DNA of 8,910 bases from Rhodocyclaceae bacterium (GCA_013821865.1 PNJM01000091.1:1-8910); one strand, 5' to 3'. Shown: positions 1 to 7,171, counted from the first letter of the stretch. Program-made: numbers and translations. Notes: generated from the sequence alone by a model not told the origin.

Positions 1-520
1 ACTCGACCTGCTCCTCGTCCGCCGGGGCGAAGCCGACGTGCCCACCCTCCCCGGCGATGACGTCCCAGCCGCCATTTCTTCGTACCAGCGCGGCCACGCC
101 AAGTCCGGTGCCGGCGCCGACGACCACGCGTATCCCCTGCTCAATAGGCGAACCTGCCTGCACAGTGACAAGGTCGGCTGGCGTGAGCGCCTCGACGCCG
201 CGCGCCGCCGCCGCGAAATCATTGGTGAGCATCACGCAATCGATGCCGAATTCCCGTGCCAGCGCATTGCCGTCGATCAGCCAGGGGAGGTAAGTGACTT
301 TCGATCGGTTGTTTTCTACCGGGCCGGCGACGGCGAGGCAGGAGCGGTCGATCTTGCCGGTAGCGCCGGCTTCCTCCAGAAAAGGGCGCAGTAACGAGGA
401 AAAATCGCCGTATTCCCGGCTGGCGTAGCGTTTTTCAAAGATGATGGACGGGGCGGTGCCGGTGTTTTCGGCGATCGCCAGGAGTGTCTTGGTGCCGCCG
501 AGGTCGCCCGCCAGAATCAT
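1..520 (-). CDS. glk: Glucokinase, N-terminal part (runs off left edge)
   Basis: This gene should phosphorylate glucose with ATP to glucose-6-phosphate in the cytoplasm, feeding glycolysis. Reading the minus strand from the ATG at 518-520 gives 173 residues before the window edge. The N-terminus MILAGDLGGTKT is the ATP/phosphate-binding loop of the Glk/ROK-like fold. TNDFAAAA (about 99-106) carries the likely catalytic base D101, matching E. coli D100. GAGTGLGVA (about 135-143) is the adenosine-side glycine motif. GEGGHVGFAP (about 157-166) supplies the sugar-binding E158 and H161. The family is about 320 residues, so a little under half is missing. A purine-rich GGAG directly abuts the ATG and a GGGG lies slightly further upstream, which is an acceptable ribosome site. 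The gene lies 15 nt after the thyA stop on the same strand, so the two are probably co-transcribed. The main alternative, a ROK-family sugar kinase, is less likely because the GEGGH motif is Glk-type. Confidence 0.93.
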   Translation of the reverse strand, partial: MILAGDLGGTKTLLAIAENTGTAPSIIFEKRYASREYGDFSSLLRPFLEEAGATGKIDRSCLAVAGPVENNRSKVTYLPWLIDGNALAREFGIDCVMLTNDFAAAARGVEALTPADLVTVQAGSPIEQGIRVVVGAGTGLGVAALVRRNGGWDVIAGEGGHVGFAPADEEQVE

Positions 521-535
521 CTCCGGCCGCCCCTT

Positions 536-1330
536 TTATACGGCCACGGGGGCCGGAATGTGCGGGTGCGGATCGTAGCCTTCCAGCACGAAGTCCTCGA
601 AGCGGAAGGCGAAGAGATCCCGCGCTTCGGGACTGATGCGCAGCCGGGGAAGCGGACGCGGCTCGCGCGAAAGCTGCAGGCGGGCCTGATCGAGGTGATT
701 CACATACAGATGGGCGTCGCCCAGGGTATGCACGAAATCGCCCGGCTGGTATCCGCACACCTGCGCCAGCATCAGTGTGAGCAGCGCGTAGGAAGCGATG
801 TTGAAGGGCACGCCGAGGAAGATGTCGGCGCTGCGCTGGTAGAGCTGGCAGCTGAGTTTCCCGTCGGCGACGTAGAACTGGAACAGCGCATGGCAGGGCG
901 GCAGCTTCATGCGGTCGATGTCGGCCGGGTTCCAGGCGGTGACGATGTGGCGGCGCGAATCGGGATTCTTCTCCAGCCCGTCTACGAGCTGCGCGATCTG
1001 GTCGATGACGCGGCCGTCCGGTGCGTGCCAGCTGCGCCACTGGTAGCCGTACACCGGGCCGAGGTCGCCGTTGGCGTCGGCCCAGTCGTCCCAGATCGAG
1101 ACGCCGTTTTCCTTGAGGTAGCGGATGTTGGTGTCGCCCTTGAGGAACCACAGCAGCTCGTGGATGATGGATTTCGTGTGCAGCTTCTTGGTGGTGAGCA
1201 GGGGGAAGCCTTGCGCGAGATCGAAGCGCATCTGCCAGCCGAAGACGGAAAGCGTGCCGGTGCCGGTGCGGTCATCCTTGCGGTGGCCGTGCTCCAGCAC
1301 GTGGCGCATCAAATCGAGATACTGTTGCAT
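536..1330 (-). CDS. thyA: Thymidylate synthase ThyA
   Basis: ThyA methylates dUMP to dTMP using 5,10-methylenetetrahydrofolate, the de novo source of thymine nucleotides, as a cytoplasmic homodimer. The product is 264 residues, the same length as E. coli ThyA, and its catalytic residues fall at the same numbers. The nucleophile C146 lies in LPPCHALF. R21 and the R126/R127 pair bind phosphate. R166, D169 and N177 in [13 protein letters not shown] contact dUMP, as do H207 and Y209 in GDAHLYVNH. The gene is therefore complete with an intact active site. The bases before the ATG on this strand read CCGCCTCCCT, so there is no Shine-Dalgarno sequence; translation may rely on a short or unstructured leader. 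It is divergent from the M17 peptidase gene and is followed closely by glk. No folA (dihydrofolate reductase), its frequent partner, is visible in this window. Confidence 0.98.
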   Translation of the reverse strand: MQQYLDLMRHVLEHGHRKDDRTGTGTLSVFGWQMRFDLAQGFPLLTTKKLHTKSIIHELLWFLKGDTNIRYLKENGVSIWDDWADANGDLGPVYGYQWRSWHAPDGRVIDQIAQLVDGLEKNPDSRRHIVTAWNPADIDRMKLPPCHALFQFYVADGKLSCQLYQRSADIFLGVPFNIASYALLTLMLAQVCGYQPGDFVHTLGDAHLYVNHLDQARLQLSREPRPLPRLRISPEARDLFAFRFEDFVLEGYDPHPHIPAPVAV

Positions 1331-1352
1331 AGGGAGGCGGGGTCGCGTTGGT

Positions 1353-1361
1353 TGCTATAAT
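1353..1361 (+). promoter_or_regulatory. Extended -10 promoter element for the M17 peptidase gene
   Basis: TGCTATAAT is a perfect extended -10 (TGn followed by TATAAT). No convincing -35 lies 16-18 bp upstream, which is tolerated for extended -10 promoters. Transcription would begin near 1368 and give a leader of about 90 nt containing the palindromic repeat. On the opposite strand, TACAAT (complement of 1372-1377) is a weaker -10 candidate for thyA. The element is seen directly; its activity is inferred. Confidence 0.4.
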
Positions 1362-1387
1362 CGACTTTCCTATTGTAACCCTCTCGG

Positions 1388-1452
1388 TTTCGAGTTTCGG
1401 GTTGCGAGTTCAAACCGGACGCGCCTGTGGCGCGCAATTCGAAACCCGAAAC
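1388..1452. repeat. Heptamer-based palindromic repeat (large stem-loop)
   Basis: The left part is built of 7-base units: TTTCGAG, TTTCGGG, TTGCGAG, then TTCAAAC (1388-1415). The right part (about 1435-1452) is the inverse of the same units. Arms 1394-1410 and 1436-1452 pair over 17 positions with one G-A mismatch and one G-U wobble. The loop contains a second, perfect 6-bp hairpin (1420-1425 with 1429-1434, TGT loop). The structure ends four bases before the ATG at 1457. It resembles a REP-like or MITE-like intergenic repeat, but only one copy is in the window, so family membership cannot be shown here. If transcribed it would fold next to the ribosome-binding region. Confidence 0.6.
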
Positions 1453-1456
1453 GGAA

Positions 1457-2965
1457 ATGATGCCGGCCAAACTGACCCAGACCGCCGCCCCGCTCGATGC
1501 GGCGGAACTCGACAAGGCGACACACGCGCTGCTCGTGCTGCCCTTCGCGAAAAACCTCGACGGGCTGCGCGAAATCCCTGCGCTCGACCGCCTGAAGGCG
1601 GCCTTGAAGCGGCGCGAAATGAAGGCCGAGGAACTGGCCAAGACGCCGGTCACCGTCAACCTCTCCGGCGGCGGCTTGTGCGCCTTCGTCATGCTCGACC
1701 AGGGCAAGTCGCGCTTCGAGCGCAACACCATCCTGCGCAAGGCCGTGGCGCCGCTCCTGGAGGAGCGGCCGCGCGAGCTTGTGCTGGCGGTGTTCGGCAA
1801 CGTCGAAGGCAGGCGCGAGTGCGCGCGCGAGGCGCTCCAGGTTGCCTGGCTGAATGGCGCGCGCCTGCCCACGCGAAAGAAGAAGCCGGAAGCGAAGCCG
1901 CTGGCGAAGATCCATCTCTACGGCGCGCGCGACGCGGCCGGATTTGCCGACGTCGCCGCCCTGGCGCAAGCCAATACGCTGGCACGCGAACTCACCGCAT
2001 TGCCACCCAACGATTTGACACCGGGGCGCTACCGCGAGCGGCTGCGCGAGATTGCGCGCAGCCGGCGCTGGCAGCACGAGGAGCTGGACATGAAGCGGCT
2101 GCGCCGCATCGGTGCCGGCGCCTTCGTTGCCGTGGCGCAGGGCAGCGCGCCCGAGGATGCGGCCATCGTCCATCTGTCCTGGCGCCCGAAGAAAGCGCAG
2201 GGGCGCATCGCACTGGTCGGCAAGGGCATCTGCTTCGACACCGGCGGGCACAACCTGAAGCCGGCCAAGTACATGGCCGGCATGCACGAGGACATGAACG
2301 GCTCGGCGGTTGCGCTGGGGCTGATGCAGGTGCTGGCCGACAGGAAGTTTCCGCTCGCCGTCGATGCCTGGCTGCCCATCGCGCAGAACCATCTCTCGCC
2401 GGAGGCCTACAAGCAAAACGATATCGTCACCGCGCTCGACGGCACCAGCATCGAGATCGTGCACACCGATGCGGAAGGACGCATGGTGCTGGCTGATACG
2501 CTGACGCTGGCGGCTCGCGGCAAACCGGATCTGATCGTTGATTTTGCCACCCTCACCGGCAGCATGGCTTATGCGCTGGGCAGCCGCTATTCCGGCGTGT
2601 TCGCCACGACGCCTGAACTGGCACGACTGGCGGTGTCGGCGGGCGAGGCGAGCGGCGAGCGCGTCTGCATCTTTCCGCTCGATGCCGACTACGAAGCCGG
2701 GCTGGAGAGCAAGGTAGCCGACATCAAGCAATGCACCCTGGACGGCGAAGCCGACCACATCCTCGCCGCGCGCTTCCTGAAGCGCTTCACTGCCGAGAGG
2801 CCGTGGCTGCACATGGATATCTCGGCTTCGAGCTGCAGCGGCGGGCTGGGGGCGGTTGGCACGGATCTGACGGGCTTCGGGGTCGCCTGGGGTGTTGAAT
2901 TCGTCGAACAGTGGCTGGCCGGAGTCGCACTCAATGGGAGCCCGCAGCGACCCAAGGCGAGATGA
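1457..2965 (+). CDS. M17 (leucyl aminopeptidase) family metallopeptidase
   Basis: This is a two-metal cytoplasmic aminopeptidase that removes N-terminal residues from peptides. From the ATG at 1457 it is 502 residues, close to the 503 of E. coli PepA. All expected metal and catalytic residues are present at a constant offset of 14 from PepA: K256, D261 and catalytic K268 in GKGICFDTGGHNLKP, D279 in HEDMNG, and D338, E340 and R342 in HTDAEGR. The N-terminal third (about 1-165) is the variable domain. The local sequences HEDMNGSA and HTDAEGR differ from PepA's KYDMCGAA and NTDAEGR, so this may be a paralogous M17 subgroup rather than PepA itself; I give no symbol for that reason. A GTG at 1427 is in frame, but the extra ten residues are encoded by the palindromic repeat, so I prefer 1457 or the adjacent ATG at 1460. 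The ribosome site is weak (ACGGAA). The gene is divergent from thyA. Confidence 0.93.
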   Translation: MMPAKLTQTAAPLDAAELDKATHALLVLPFAKNLDGLREIPALDRLKAALKRREMKAEELAKTPVTVNLSGGGLCAFVMLDQGKSRFERNTILRKAVAPLLEERPRELVLAVFGNVEGRRECAREALQVAWLNGARLPTRKKKPEAKPLAKIHLYGARDAAGFADVAALAQANTLARELTALPPNDLTPGRYRERLREIARSRRWQHEELDMKRLRRIGAGAFVAVAQGSAPEDAAIVHLSWRPKKAQGRIALVGKGICFDTGGHNLKPAKYMAGMHEDMNGSAVALGLMQVLADRKFPLAVDAWLPIAQNHLSPEAYKQNDIVTALDGTSIEIVHTDAEGRMVLADTLTLAARGKPDLIVDFATLTGSMAYALGSRYSGVFATTPELARLAVSAGEASGERVCIFPLDADYEAGLESKVADIKQCTLDGEADHILAARFLKRFTAERPWLHMDISASSCSGGLGAVGTDLTGFGVAWGVEFVEQWLAGVALNGSPQRPKAR

Positions 2966-3019
2966 CTTTGAAGCGTGTTTGGGCTATTCTTCAACCACCG
3001 AATATTGGCGTAATCCCGC

Positions 3020-3032
3020 GTCCCGCGGGGAC
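3020..3032. other. Short GC-rich hairpin in the gap after the M17 gene
   Basis: GTCCC and GGGAC pair around a GCG loop inside the 144-bp gap at 2966-3109. No T-tract follows on the plus strand, so it is a poor intrinsic terminator. The rest of the gap shows no promoter that I can defend, and I recognise no riboswitch. It could mark the end of the M17 transcript or lie in the leader of the PilZ gene. Confidence 0.2.
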
Positions 3033-3109
3033 TTCCTCCGGTCGTAATTGCGAGGGTTTTCAGGAAACCGGTGCGGTGACGCCGGATTCGACTGTCAAGG
3101 CAAGGCACT

Positions 3110-4597
3110 ATGCTCGGAATCTTTGCGGCGAAATCTGATCACCCCCTGGCCGACGCCAAGGAAGCGAAGCGTGTCCTGGCTGAACTTGCCGGGCGCGATG
3201 CGGCTTCTGCGCTCGACGAGGTCGCCAGCTGGGTCGAGTCGGTCGCCACCGACGAGAAGTTCAGGCTTTCCGAGCGGCTGTCGCTGATTTTCCAGCTCGA
3301 CGAGGCGTCGCAGGTGCATGCGCGCAAGCTGTCGCGCGACTACCTCACCTCGCCGCGACTCGGCCGCACGCAGGAATACCGGCTGTGGCAGGGCAATCAC
3401 GATTTCTGGGCGCAACTCGCCGCCGCCTACGACAACTGCCTCGGCCGCTACGAGGACCAGGAGAAGGGCGCCGACGGCATCAAGTCCGATCTGCCGCTGC
3501 TTGTCGTGCGCATGACGCGCGCCTTCTCGGCGCGCGTCAAATGGGACCAGTTGCGCTACGGGCCCATCGCGCCCGAAGTGTGGCAGAAAATGGGGCGCGG
3601 CTACCTGCTGGCCGAGCAGGGCAAGTTCTCGAAGCAGGCCGTCACGCTCTACCCCGGCCTCCCGGGCGAGAGCACGGTCGAGCAGGAATACCTCAAGGCA
3701 CTGCTGTTCCAGGCGTCCTCGATGGACAGTCTGCTGCCGATCGAGATCGAGATCGCGGAACGTCTTATCGCGCACTTCCTGCCCATGTTCGTGCTCACTG
3801 CCGAGGTGCGGCCGGACAACATGTACTGGATCGATGTCGTCAGGCCGGCGCCGCCGACGCGGCTTGCCGTGCTGCCGCAGGTTGCACCCAGCCTGCGCTT
3901 TTTCAGCGCCGGCGGCGCGCCCGCCAGGCTGGAGGCCTTGCAGCGGCAGCTCGAGCGCGGCGAAGTGCCGGCCGAAGTTAACCTCGGCGGCCAGTATTCA
4001 GCGCGCATCGTGCTGGCTGTGGCGCAGCATCTCGCCCTGTACTGGTCACCCAAGCCTCCCACGCGCTCGCATGACCGGCACCGCGTGAAATCCCGCCTCA
4101 CGGTGGCGAACGGCCTGGGCAGCATCCATGCCCGCCTTTCGGGAGCGGGCACGGCCGAAGAAAGCGAGGCCTGGATCGTCGAGGACGTGAGCCTCGGCGG
4201 CATGGGTGCGCAGGTGCCGCTCGGCGCCAACGACTGGGTGCGCATCGGCGCGCTGGTGGGCATGCAGCCGGAAGGCGGCAGCAACTGGCTGGTCGGCGTG
4301 ATCCGGCGCTTCAGCCGCGACAGCCAGTCCCAGGGTTCGGTCGGCATCGAGACGCTGTCCAAGACGCCGCAGGCCATTTCCGCCGATCTTGGCGGCATGG
4401 AATGCGAGGCGATCCTGCTCGATGCGCTGCGCACGGGCGACACGGTGCGCGTGGCGCTGCCGGGCTCCGCATTCGAGCCGGCGATTCCTCTGGTCTTCAC
4501 CCGGCAAGCCAGGACGGCCCGCCTGGATCCGGTCGAGCAGATCGAAGCCGGCGTGGACTTCGAGCTCGGGCTCTATCGGGTTGCACCGCCGGCGTAG
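3110..4597 (+). CDS. PilZ-domain protein with long uncharacterised N-terminal region
   Basis: This is a predicted cytoplasmic cyclic-di-GMP receptor of 495 residues; its output is unknown. The C-terminal part holds both halves of the PilZ ligand signature: RVKSR at 325-329 (RxxxR) and DVSLGG at 359-364 ([D/N]xSxxG), separated by about 30 residues as in typical PilZ domains. The domain spans about 320-415. Residues about 415-495 look like a further beta-rich segment. Residues 1-110 are rich in charged amphipathic helices, and 115-300 look mostly helical. I see no signal peptide, transmembrane segment, GGDEF, EAL or HD-GYP motif. From memory, proteins with this layout occur as conserved hypotheticals in Betaproteobacteria. 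The ATG at 3110 is preceded by AAGGCAAGGC, a reasonable ribosome site. It follows the M17 gene after 144 bp and converges with mog. The PilZ assignment is firm; the role in motility, adhesion or polysaccharide production is only inferred from the domain. Confidence 0.88.
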   Translation: MLGIFAAKSDHPLADAKEAKRVLAELAGRDAASALDEVASWVESVATDEKFRLSERLSLIFQLDEASQVHARKLSRDYLTSPRLGRTQEYRLWQGNHDFWAQLAAAYDNCLGRYEDQEKGADGIKSDLPLLVVRMTRAFSARVKWDQLRYGPIAPEVWQKMGRGYLLAEQGKFSKQAVTLYPGLPGESTVEQEYLKALLFQASSMDSLLPIEIEIAERLIAHFLPMFVLTAEVRPDNMYWIDVVRPAPPTRLAVLPQVAPSLRFFSAGGAPARLEALQRQLERGEVPAEVNLGGQYSARIVLAVAQHLALYWSPKPPTRSHDRHRVKSRLTVANGLGSIHARLSGAGTAEESEAWIVEDVSLGGMGAQVPLGANDWVRIGALVGMQPEGGSNWLVGVIRRFSRDSQSQGSVGIETLSKTPQAISADLGGMECEAILLDALRTGDTVRVALPGSAFEPAIPLVFTRQARTARLDPVEQIEAGVDFELGLYRVAPPA

Positions 4598-4660
4598 CAC
4601 GGAACGACTGGCAACTCGAATGCAAGGAAATGCTCTCCGATCAGGAATTTCTGCGAAAAC

Positions 4661-4681
4661 GCCGGGAGGCGGTTGCCCGGC
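4661..4681 (-). terminator. Possible intrinsic terminator of darP-mog
   Basis: GCCGGG and CCCGGC form a perfect 6-bp stem around a 9-nt loop, 18 nt past the mog stop. On the minus strand it is followed by GTTTTCG, a short and interrupted T-run. No T-run follows on the plus strand, so it would not serve the PilZ gene. The stem is short, so this is a weak call. Confidence 0.35.
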
Positions 4682-4699
4682 AAGACGCCGAATAACCCT

Positions 4700-5248
4700 T
4701 TAGCGTGGGCGTTGCGCCGACTTCGGCCGGAAGGCCTTGATCACCGCCTCGTTCGTCTCGATGTACGGCCCCCCGATCAGATCGATGCAGTAAGGCACGG
4801 CGGCAAAAATCCCATCGAGCGTTTCCTTGATCGCCTTGGGCTGGCCGGGCAGATTGAGGATGAGGGTGCCGCCGCGCACCGCGCCGACCTGCCGCGAGAG
4901 GATGGCGGTGGGCACATACTTCAGGCTGACCTGGCGCATCTGCTCGCCGAAGCCGGGCAGCACCTTGTGCGCGACGGCCAGCGTAGCCTCGGGCGTGACG
5001 TCGCGCGGTGCCGGGCCGGTGCCGCCGGTGGTGATGACAAGGTGGCAGCCGACAGCGTCCGCCAGTTCGATCAGCGTTTTTTCGATTCTGGCTTGCTCAT
5101 CCGGAATGAGGCGGTTTTCCATGCGCCAGGGCGAGGCCAGCGCGGCCGAGAACCACTCGCGCAGCGCGGGAATGCCCTGGTCTTCGTACACGCCGCTGGA
5201 AGCGCGGTCGGAGATGGAAACCAGGCCGATCAGGAGTTCCTCATTCAT
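4700..5248 (-). CDS. mog: Molybdopterin adenylyltransferase Mog
   Basis: Mog adenylates molybdopterin with ATP, the step before molybdate insertion in molybdenum cofactor synthesis; it acts as a cytoplasmic trimer. The 182-residue product aligns along its whole length with E. coli Mog: IGLVSISDRASSGVY at the N-terminus, RLIPDE with D50, TTGGTGPAPRDVTPEATLAV (73-92) with D83, PGFGEQMRQ, AILSRQVG, and LILNLPGQPKAIKETL followed by FRPKSA near the end. D50 and D83 correspond to the functionally important D49 and D82 of E. coli. It lacks the short insertion that E. coli Mog carries before GIFA, which explains the shorter length. The start ATG lies inside the end of darP (ATGAATGA, 8-nt overlap). 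A GGAG sits 9 nt upstream within darP, so translation is probably coupled. MoaB is the alternative, but the SISDRASSGVY and GEQMRQ segments are Mog-type. Confidence 0.96.
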   Translation of the reverse strand: MNEELLIGLVSISDRASSGVYEDQGIPALREWFSAALASPWRMENRLIPDEQARIEKTLIELADAVGCHLVITTGGTGPAPRDVTPEATLAVAHKVLPGFGEQMRQVSLKYVPTAILSRQVGAVRGGTLILNLPGQPKAIKETLDGIFAAVPYCIDLIGGPYIETNEAVIKAFRPKSAQRPR

Positions 5249-5759
5249 CTCGTGCTTCTCCGGAATTTTCGGTCAGGCCCCGCAGCATCCTGAACAGTTC
5301 GCGGAAGCTGCGCGGCGGCTTGGCCAGTTCGCGTTCCTTCAGCGTGTTGCGGCGCAGGGCGCGCAGGCGCTGCAGGTCGGCGCCGGGGAATTCGGCGGCG
5401 ATTTCGGCGAGCACCGCTTCATCCTCCAGCAGCCGCTCGCGCAGCCGCTCCAGCTTGTGCAGCCGTGCATTCTCCGCGGCCGAGGCGCCGTTCTCCGCGT
5501 CCAGCGCCTCGCGGATGGGCGCCGCATCGGTGTCGCGCATGAGGCGGCCGATGTACTGCATCTGGCGGCGGCGCGCCTCGTGCCCGGTGATGCGCCGGGC
5601 TTCCTGCACCGCGCTGCGCAGCAAGTCCGGCATCTCGATGCGCGCCAGGCGCTCGGCGGAAAGCTCCACCAGCGCACTGCCCATATCCTGCAATTCATGC
5701 ATGTCGCGCTTGCGCTGCGACTTGCTCGGGCGTTCCTGTTCGTCTTCGAGGTTCTTCAT
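5241..5759 (-). CDS. darP: Ribosome maturation factor DarP (YjgA family, DUF615)
   Basis: DarP (formerly YjgA) binds late 50S precursors and helps maturation around the peptidyl-transferase centre. The 172-residue product is highly charged and helical, with family hallmarks in order: SKSQRKRDMHELQDMG (12-27, compare SKSEIKRDAEEL in E. coli), the EARRRQMQYIGRLMR block (about 61-75), PIREALD, HKLERLRERLL, and the C-terminal KPPRSFRELFRMLR (about 147-160). E. coli DarP is 183 residues; the difference is a shorter acidic N-terminus. The ATG at 5757-5759 has no Shine-Dalgarno sequence (GCAGTTCCCC precedes it), and a -10 element lies about 25 bp upstream, so the leader is short. The stop overlaps the mog start by 8 nt. 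The divergent arrangement with pmbA also occurs in E. coli (yjgA/pmbA). Confidence 0.95.
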   Translation of the reverse strand: MKNLEDEQERPSKSQRKRDMHELQDMGSALVELSAERLARIEMPDLLRSAVQEARRITGHEARRRQMQYIGRLMRDTDAAPIREALDAENGASAAENARLHKLERLRERLLEDEAVLAEIAAEFPGADLQRLRALRRNTLKERELAKPPRSFRELFRMLRGLTENSGEARDE

Positions 5760-5783
5760 GGGGAACTGCTGTGAGTTGGTATC

Positions 5784-5789
5784 ATTATA
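5784..5789 (-). promoter_or_regulatory. -10 element for darP-mog
   Basis: The minus strand reads TATAAT here, a perfect -10, in the 64-bp gap between darP and pmbA. A transcript would start near 5777 and have a leader of under 20 nt. No good -35 is found 16-18 bp upstream. On the plus strand the same AT-rich patch offers only a loose TATATC for pmbA. Confidence 0.4.
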
Positions 5790-5823
5790 TCTTTATGCCT
5801 TCCAGCCCGACGCGGCCATCTCG

Positions 5824-7164
5824 ATGTCAGACCAGGATTTCAGCTACCCGCAGGACACGCTGCGCCGGATGGCGCAGGACATTCTCGATTATGCCGGCTC
5901 GCGCGGCGCCAGCGCCTGCGAGACCGATGTCTCCGAGGGCTTCGGCCAGTCGGTGACGGTGCGCCTAGGCTCGGTCGAGACGATCGAGTACAACCGCGAC
6001 AAGGGCGTGGGGGTGACGGTCTATCTCGGCCAGCAGCGCGGCTACGCTTCCACTTCCGACTTTTCGCGGCAGGCCTTGCGCACCACGGTGGATGCGGCGC
6101 TGTCCATTGCGCGCTTTACCGCGCCCGACGAGGCCGCCGGCCTGCCCGAGCCGGAACTGCTGGCGCGCAAGCCGATGGAACTCGATCTGTACCATCCATG
6201 GCGGCTGCCGGTGGAGGAAGCCATCGACATCGCCCGGCGCTGCGAGGCCGCCGCCTTCGCGGTAAGTCCGCTGGTGAAGAATTCCGAAGGCGCCAGCATC
6301 TCCACGCATCAGTCGCATTTCGTCTCGGCCAACAGCCTCGGCTTCATGGGCGGCTACGCTTCCTCGCGCCATTACATTTCCTGCTCCGTGATCGCCGGCG
6401 AAGGCGACGCCATGCAGCGCGATGACTGGTACACGACGAAGCGCGGCGCAGCCGAGCTCGCCTCGCCCGAGGCGGTCGGCGACTATGTCGCGCGCCGCGC
6501 GCTGTCGCGCCTCTCGGCTCGCCAGGTTCCCACCTGCGAGGTGCCGGTGCTGTTCGAGGCGCCGCTGGCCTCCACGCTGATCGGCAACTTCGTCTATGCC
6601 GCTTCCGGCGGCAGCCTGTACCGCAAGTCCTCGTTCCTGCAGGACAGCCTGGGCACGCAGGTGTTCGCGCCGCACATTCATATCAGCGAGCGGCCGCATC
6701 TGCCGCGCGGCCTGGCCAGCAGCCCCTTCGACGACGACGGCGTGGCGACGCGCGATCGCGAGGTGGTCGAGGCCGGCGTGCTCAAGGGCTACTTCCTGTC
6801 GACTTATACAGCGCGCAAGCTGGGCATGCAGACGACCGGCAATGCCGGCGGCAGCCACAACCTGATCGTGCGGCCGGGCAGGCATGATCTGCGCGGCCTC
6901 ATCAAACTGATGGGGCGCGGCCTGCTGGTGACCGAACTGCTCGGCCAGGGCGTGAATTACCTCACCGGAGACTACTCGCGCGGAGCCTCGGGCTACTGGG
7001 TGGAGAATGGCGAAATCCGGTACCCGGTGCAGGAGATCACCATCGCCGGCAGCCTGAAGGACATGCTGCGCGGCATCGTCGCGGTGGGCAACGACGCGCT
7101 CGTGCGTGGCTCGAAGCAGGTTGGATCGATTCTGGTCGATCGCATGACCGTCGCCGGCGCATAA
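5824..7164 (+). CDS. pmbA: PmbA/TldE, TldD-TldE metalloprotease subunit
   Basis: PmbA (TldE) forms a complex with TldD that degrades unfolded peptides; in E. coli it is needed for microcin B17 maturation and CcdA turnover. TldD carries the zinc site, and TldE is the non-metal partner. The 446-residue product (450 in E. coli) matches PmbA throughout: VETIEYNRDKGVGVTVY near the N-terminus, ALSRLSARQVPT in the middle, then GSLYRKSSFLQDSLG, LPRGLASSPFDDDGV, STYTARKLGM, TGNAGGSHN, VTELLGQGVNYLTGDYSRGA, GYWVENGEIRYPVQEITIAG and LKDM. There is no HExxxH, as expected for TldE. The ATG at 5824 gives the family length; the open frame extends back to 5320, but that part is the reverse of darP. The ribosome site is poor. 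tldD is not in this window. Confidence 0.97.
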   Translation: MSDQDFSYPQDTLRRMAQDILDYAGSRGASACETDVSEGFGQSVTVRLGSVETIEYNRDKGVGVTVYLGQQRGYASTSDFSRQALRTTVDAALSIARFTAPDEAAGLPEPELLARKPMELDLYHPWRLPVEEAIDIARRCEAAAFAVSPLVKNSEGASISTHQSHFVSANSLGFMGGYASSRHYISCSVIAGEGDAMQRDDWYTTKRGAAELASPEAVGDYVARRALSRLSARQVPTCEVPVLFEAPLASTLIGNFVYAASGGSLYRKSSFLQDSLGTQVFAPHIHISERPHLPRGLASSPFDDDGVATRDREVVEAGVLKGYFLSTYTARKLGMQTTGNAGGSHNLIVRPGRHDLRGLIKLMGRGLLVTELLGQGVNYLTGDYSRGASGYWVENGEIRYPVQEITIAGSLKDMLRGIVAVGNDALVRGSKQVGSILVDRMTVAGA

Positions 7165-7171
7165 GTTCGCT

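Noticed and set aside
560..1360. 266-codon open frame on the plus strand
   Set aside because: It lies antisense to thyA, whose active-site residues all match; long antisense frames are expected in GC-rich DNA.
1427..1456. GTG start giving the M17 protein ten extra residues
   Set aside because: The extra residues come from the inverted-repeat arm; starting at 1457 matches PepA length and residue spacing.
1370..2812. 480-codon open frame on the minus strand
   Set aside because: It is antisense to the M17 gene, with arginine-, histidine- and glutamine-rich composition typical of a shadow frame and no recognisable motif.
3041..3109. Possible riboswitch upstream of the PilZ gene
   Set aside because: A 6-bp stem around CCGGTGCGGTGACGCCGG is visible, but the conserved cores of c-di-GMP or cobalamin riboswitches are not.
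4630..4695. 21-codon frame starting MLSDQEFLRKRR, with AAGGA just before the ATG
   Set aside because: The ribosome site is only one base from the ATG, the frame overlaps the putative mog terminator stem, and I recognise no homologue. A conservation check across relatives could revive it.
5320..5823. N-terminal extension of pmbA
   Set aside because: It is serine/arginine-rich sequence read from the reverse of darP; starting at 5824 gives the normal PmbA length.
5965..6885. 306-codon minus-strand frame
   Set aside because: It is antisense to pmbA, which matches its family along the full length.
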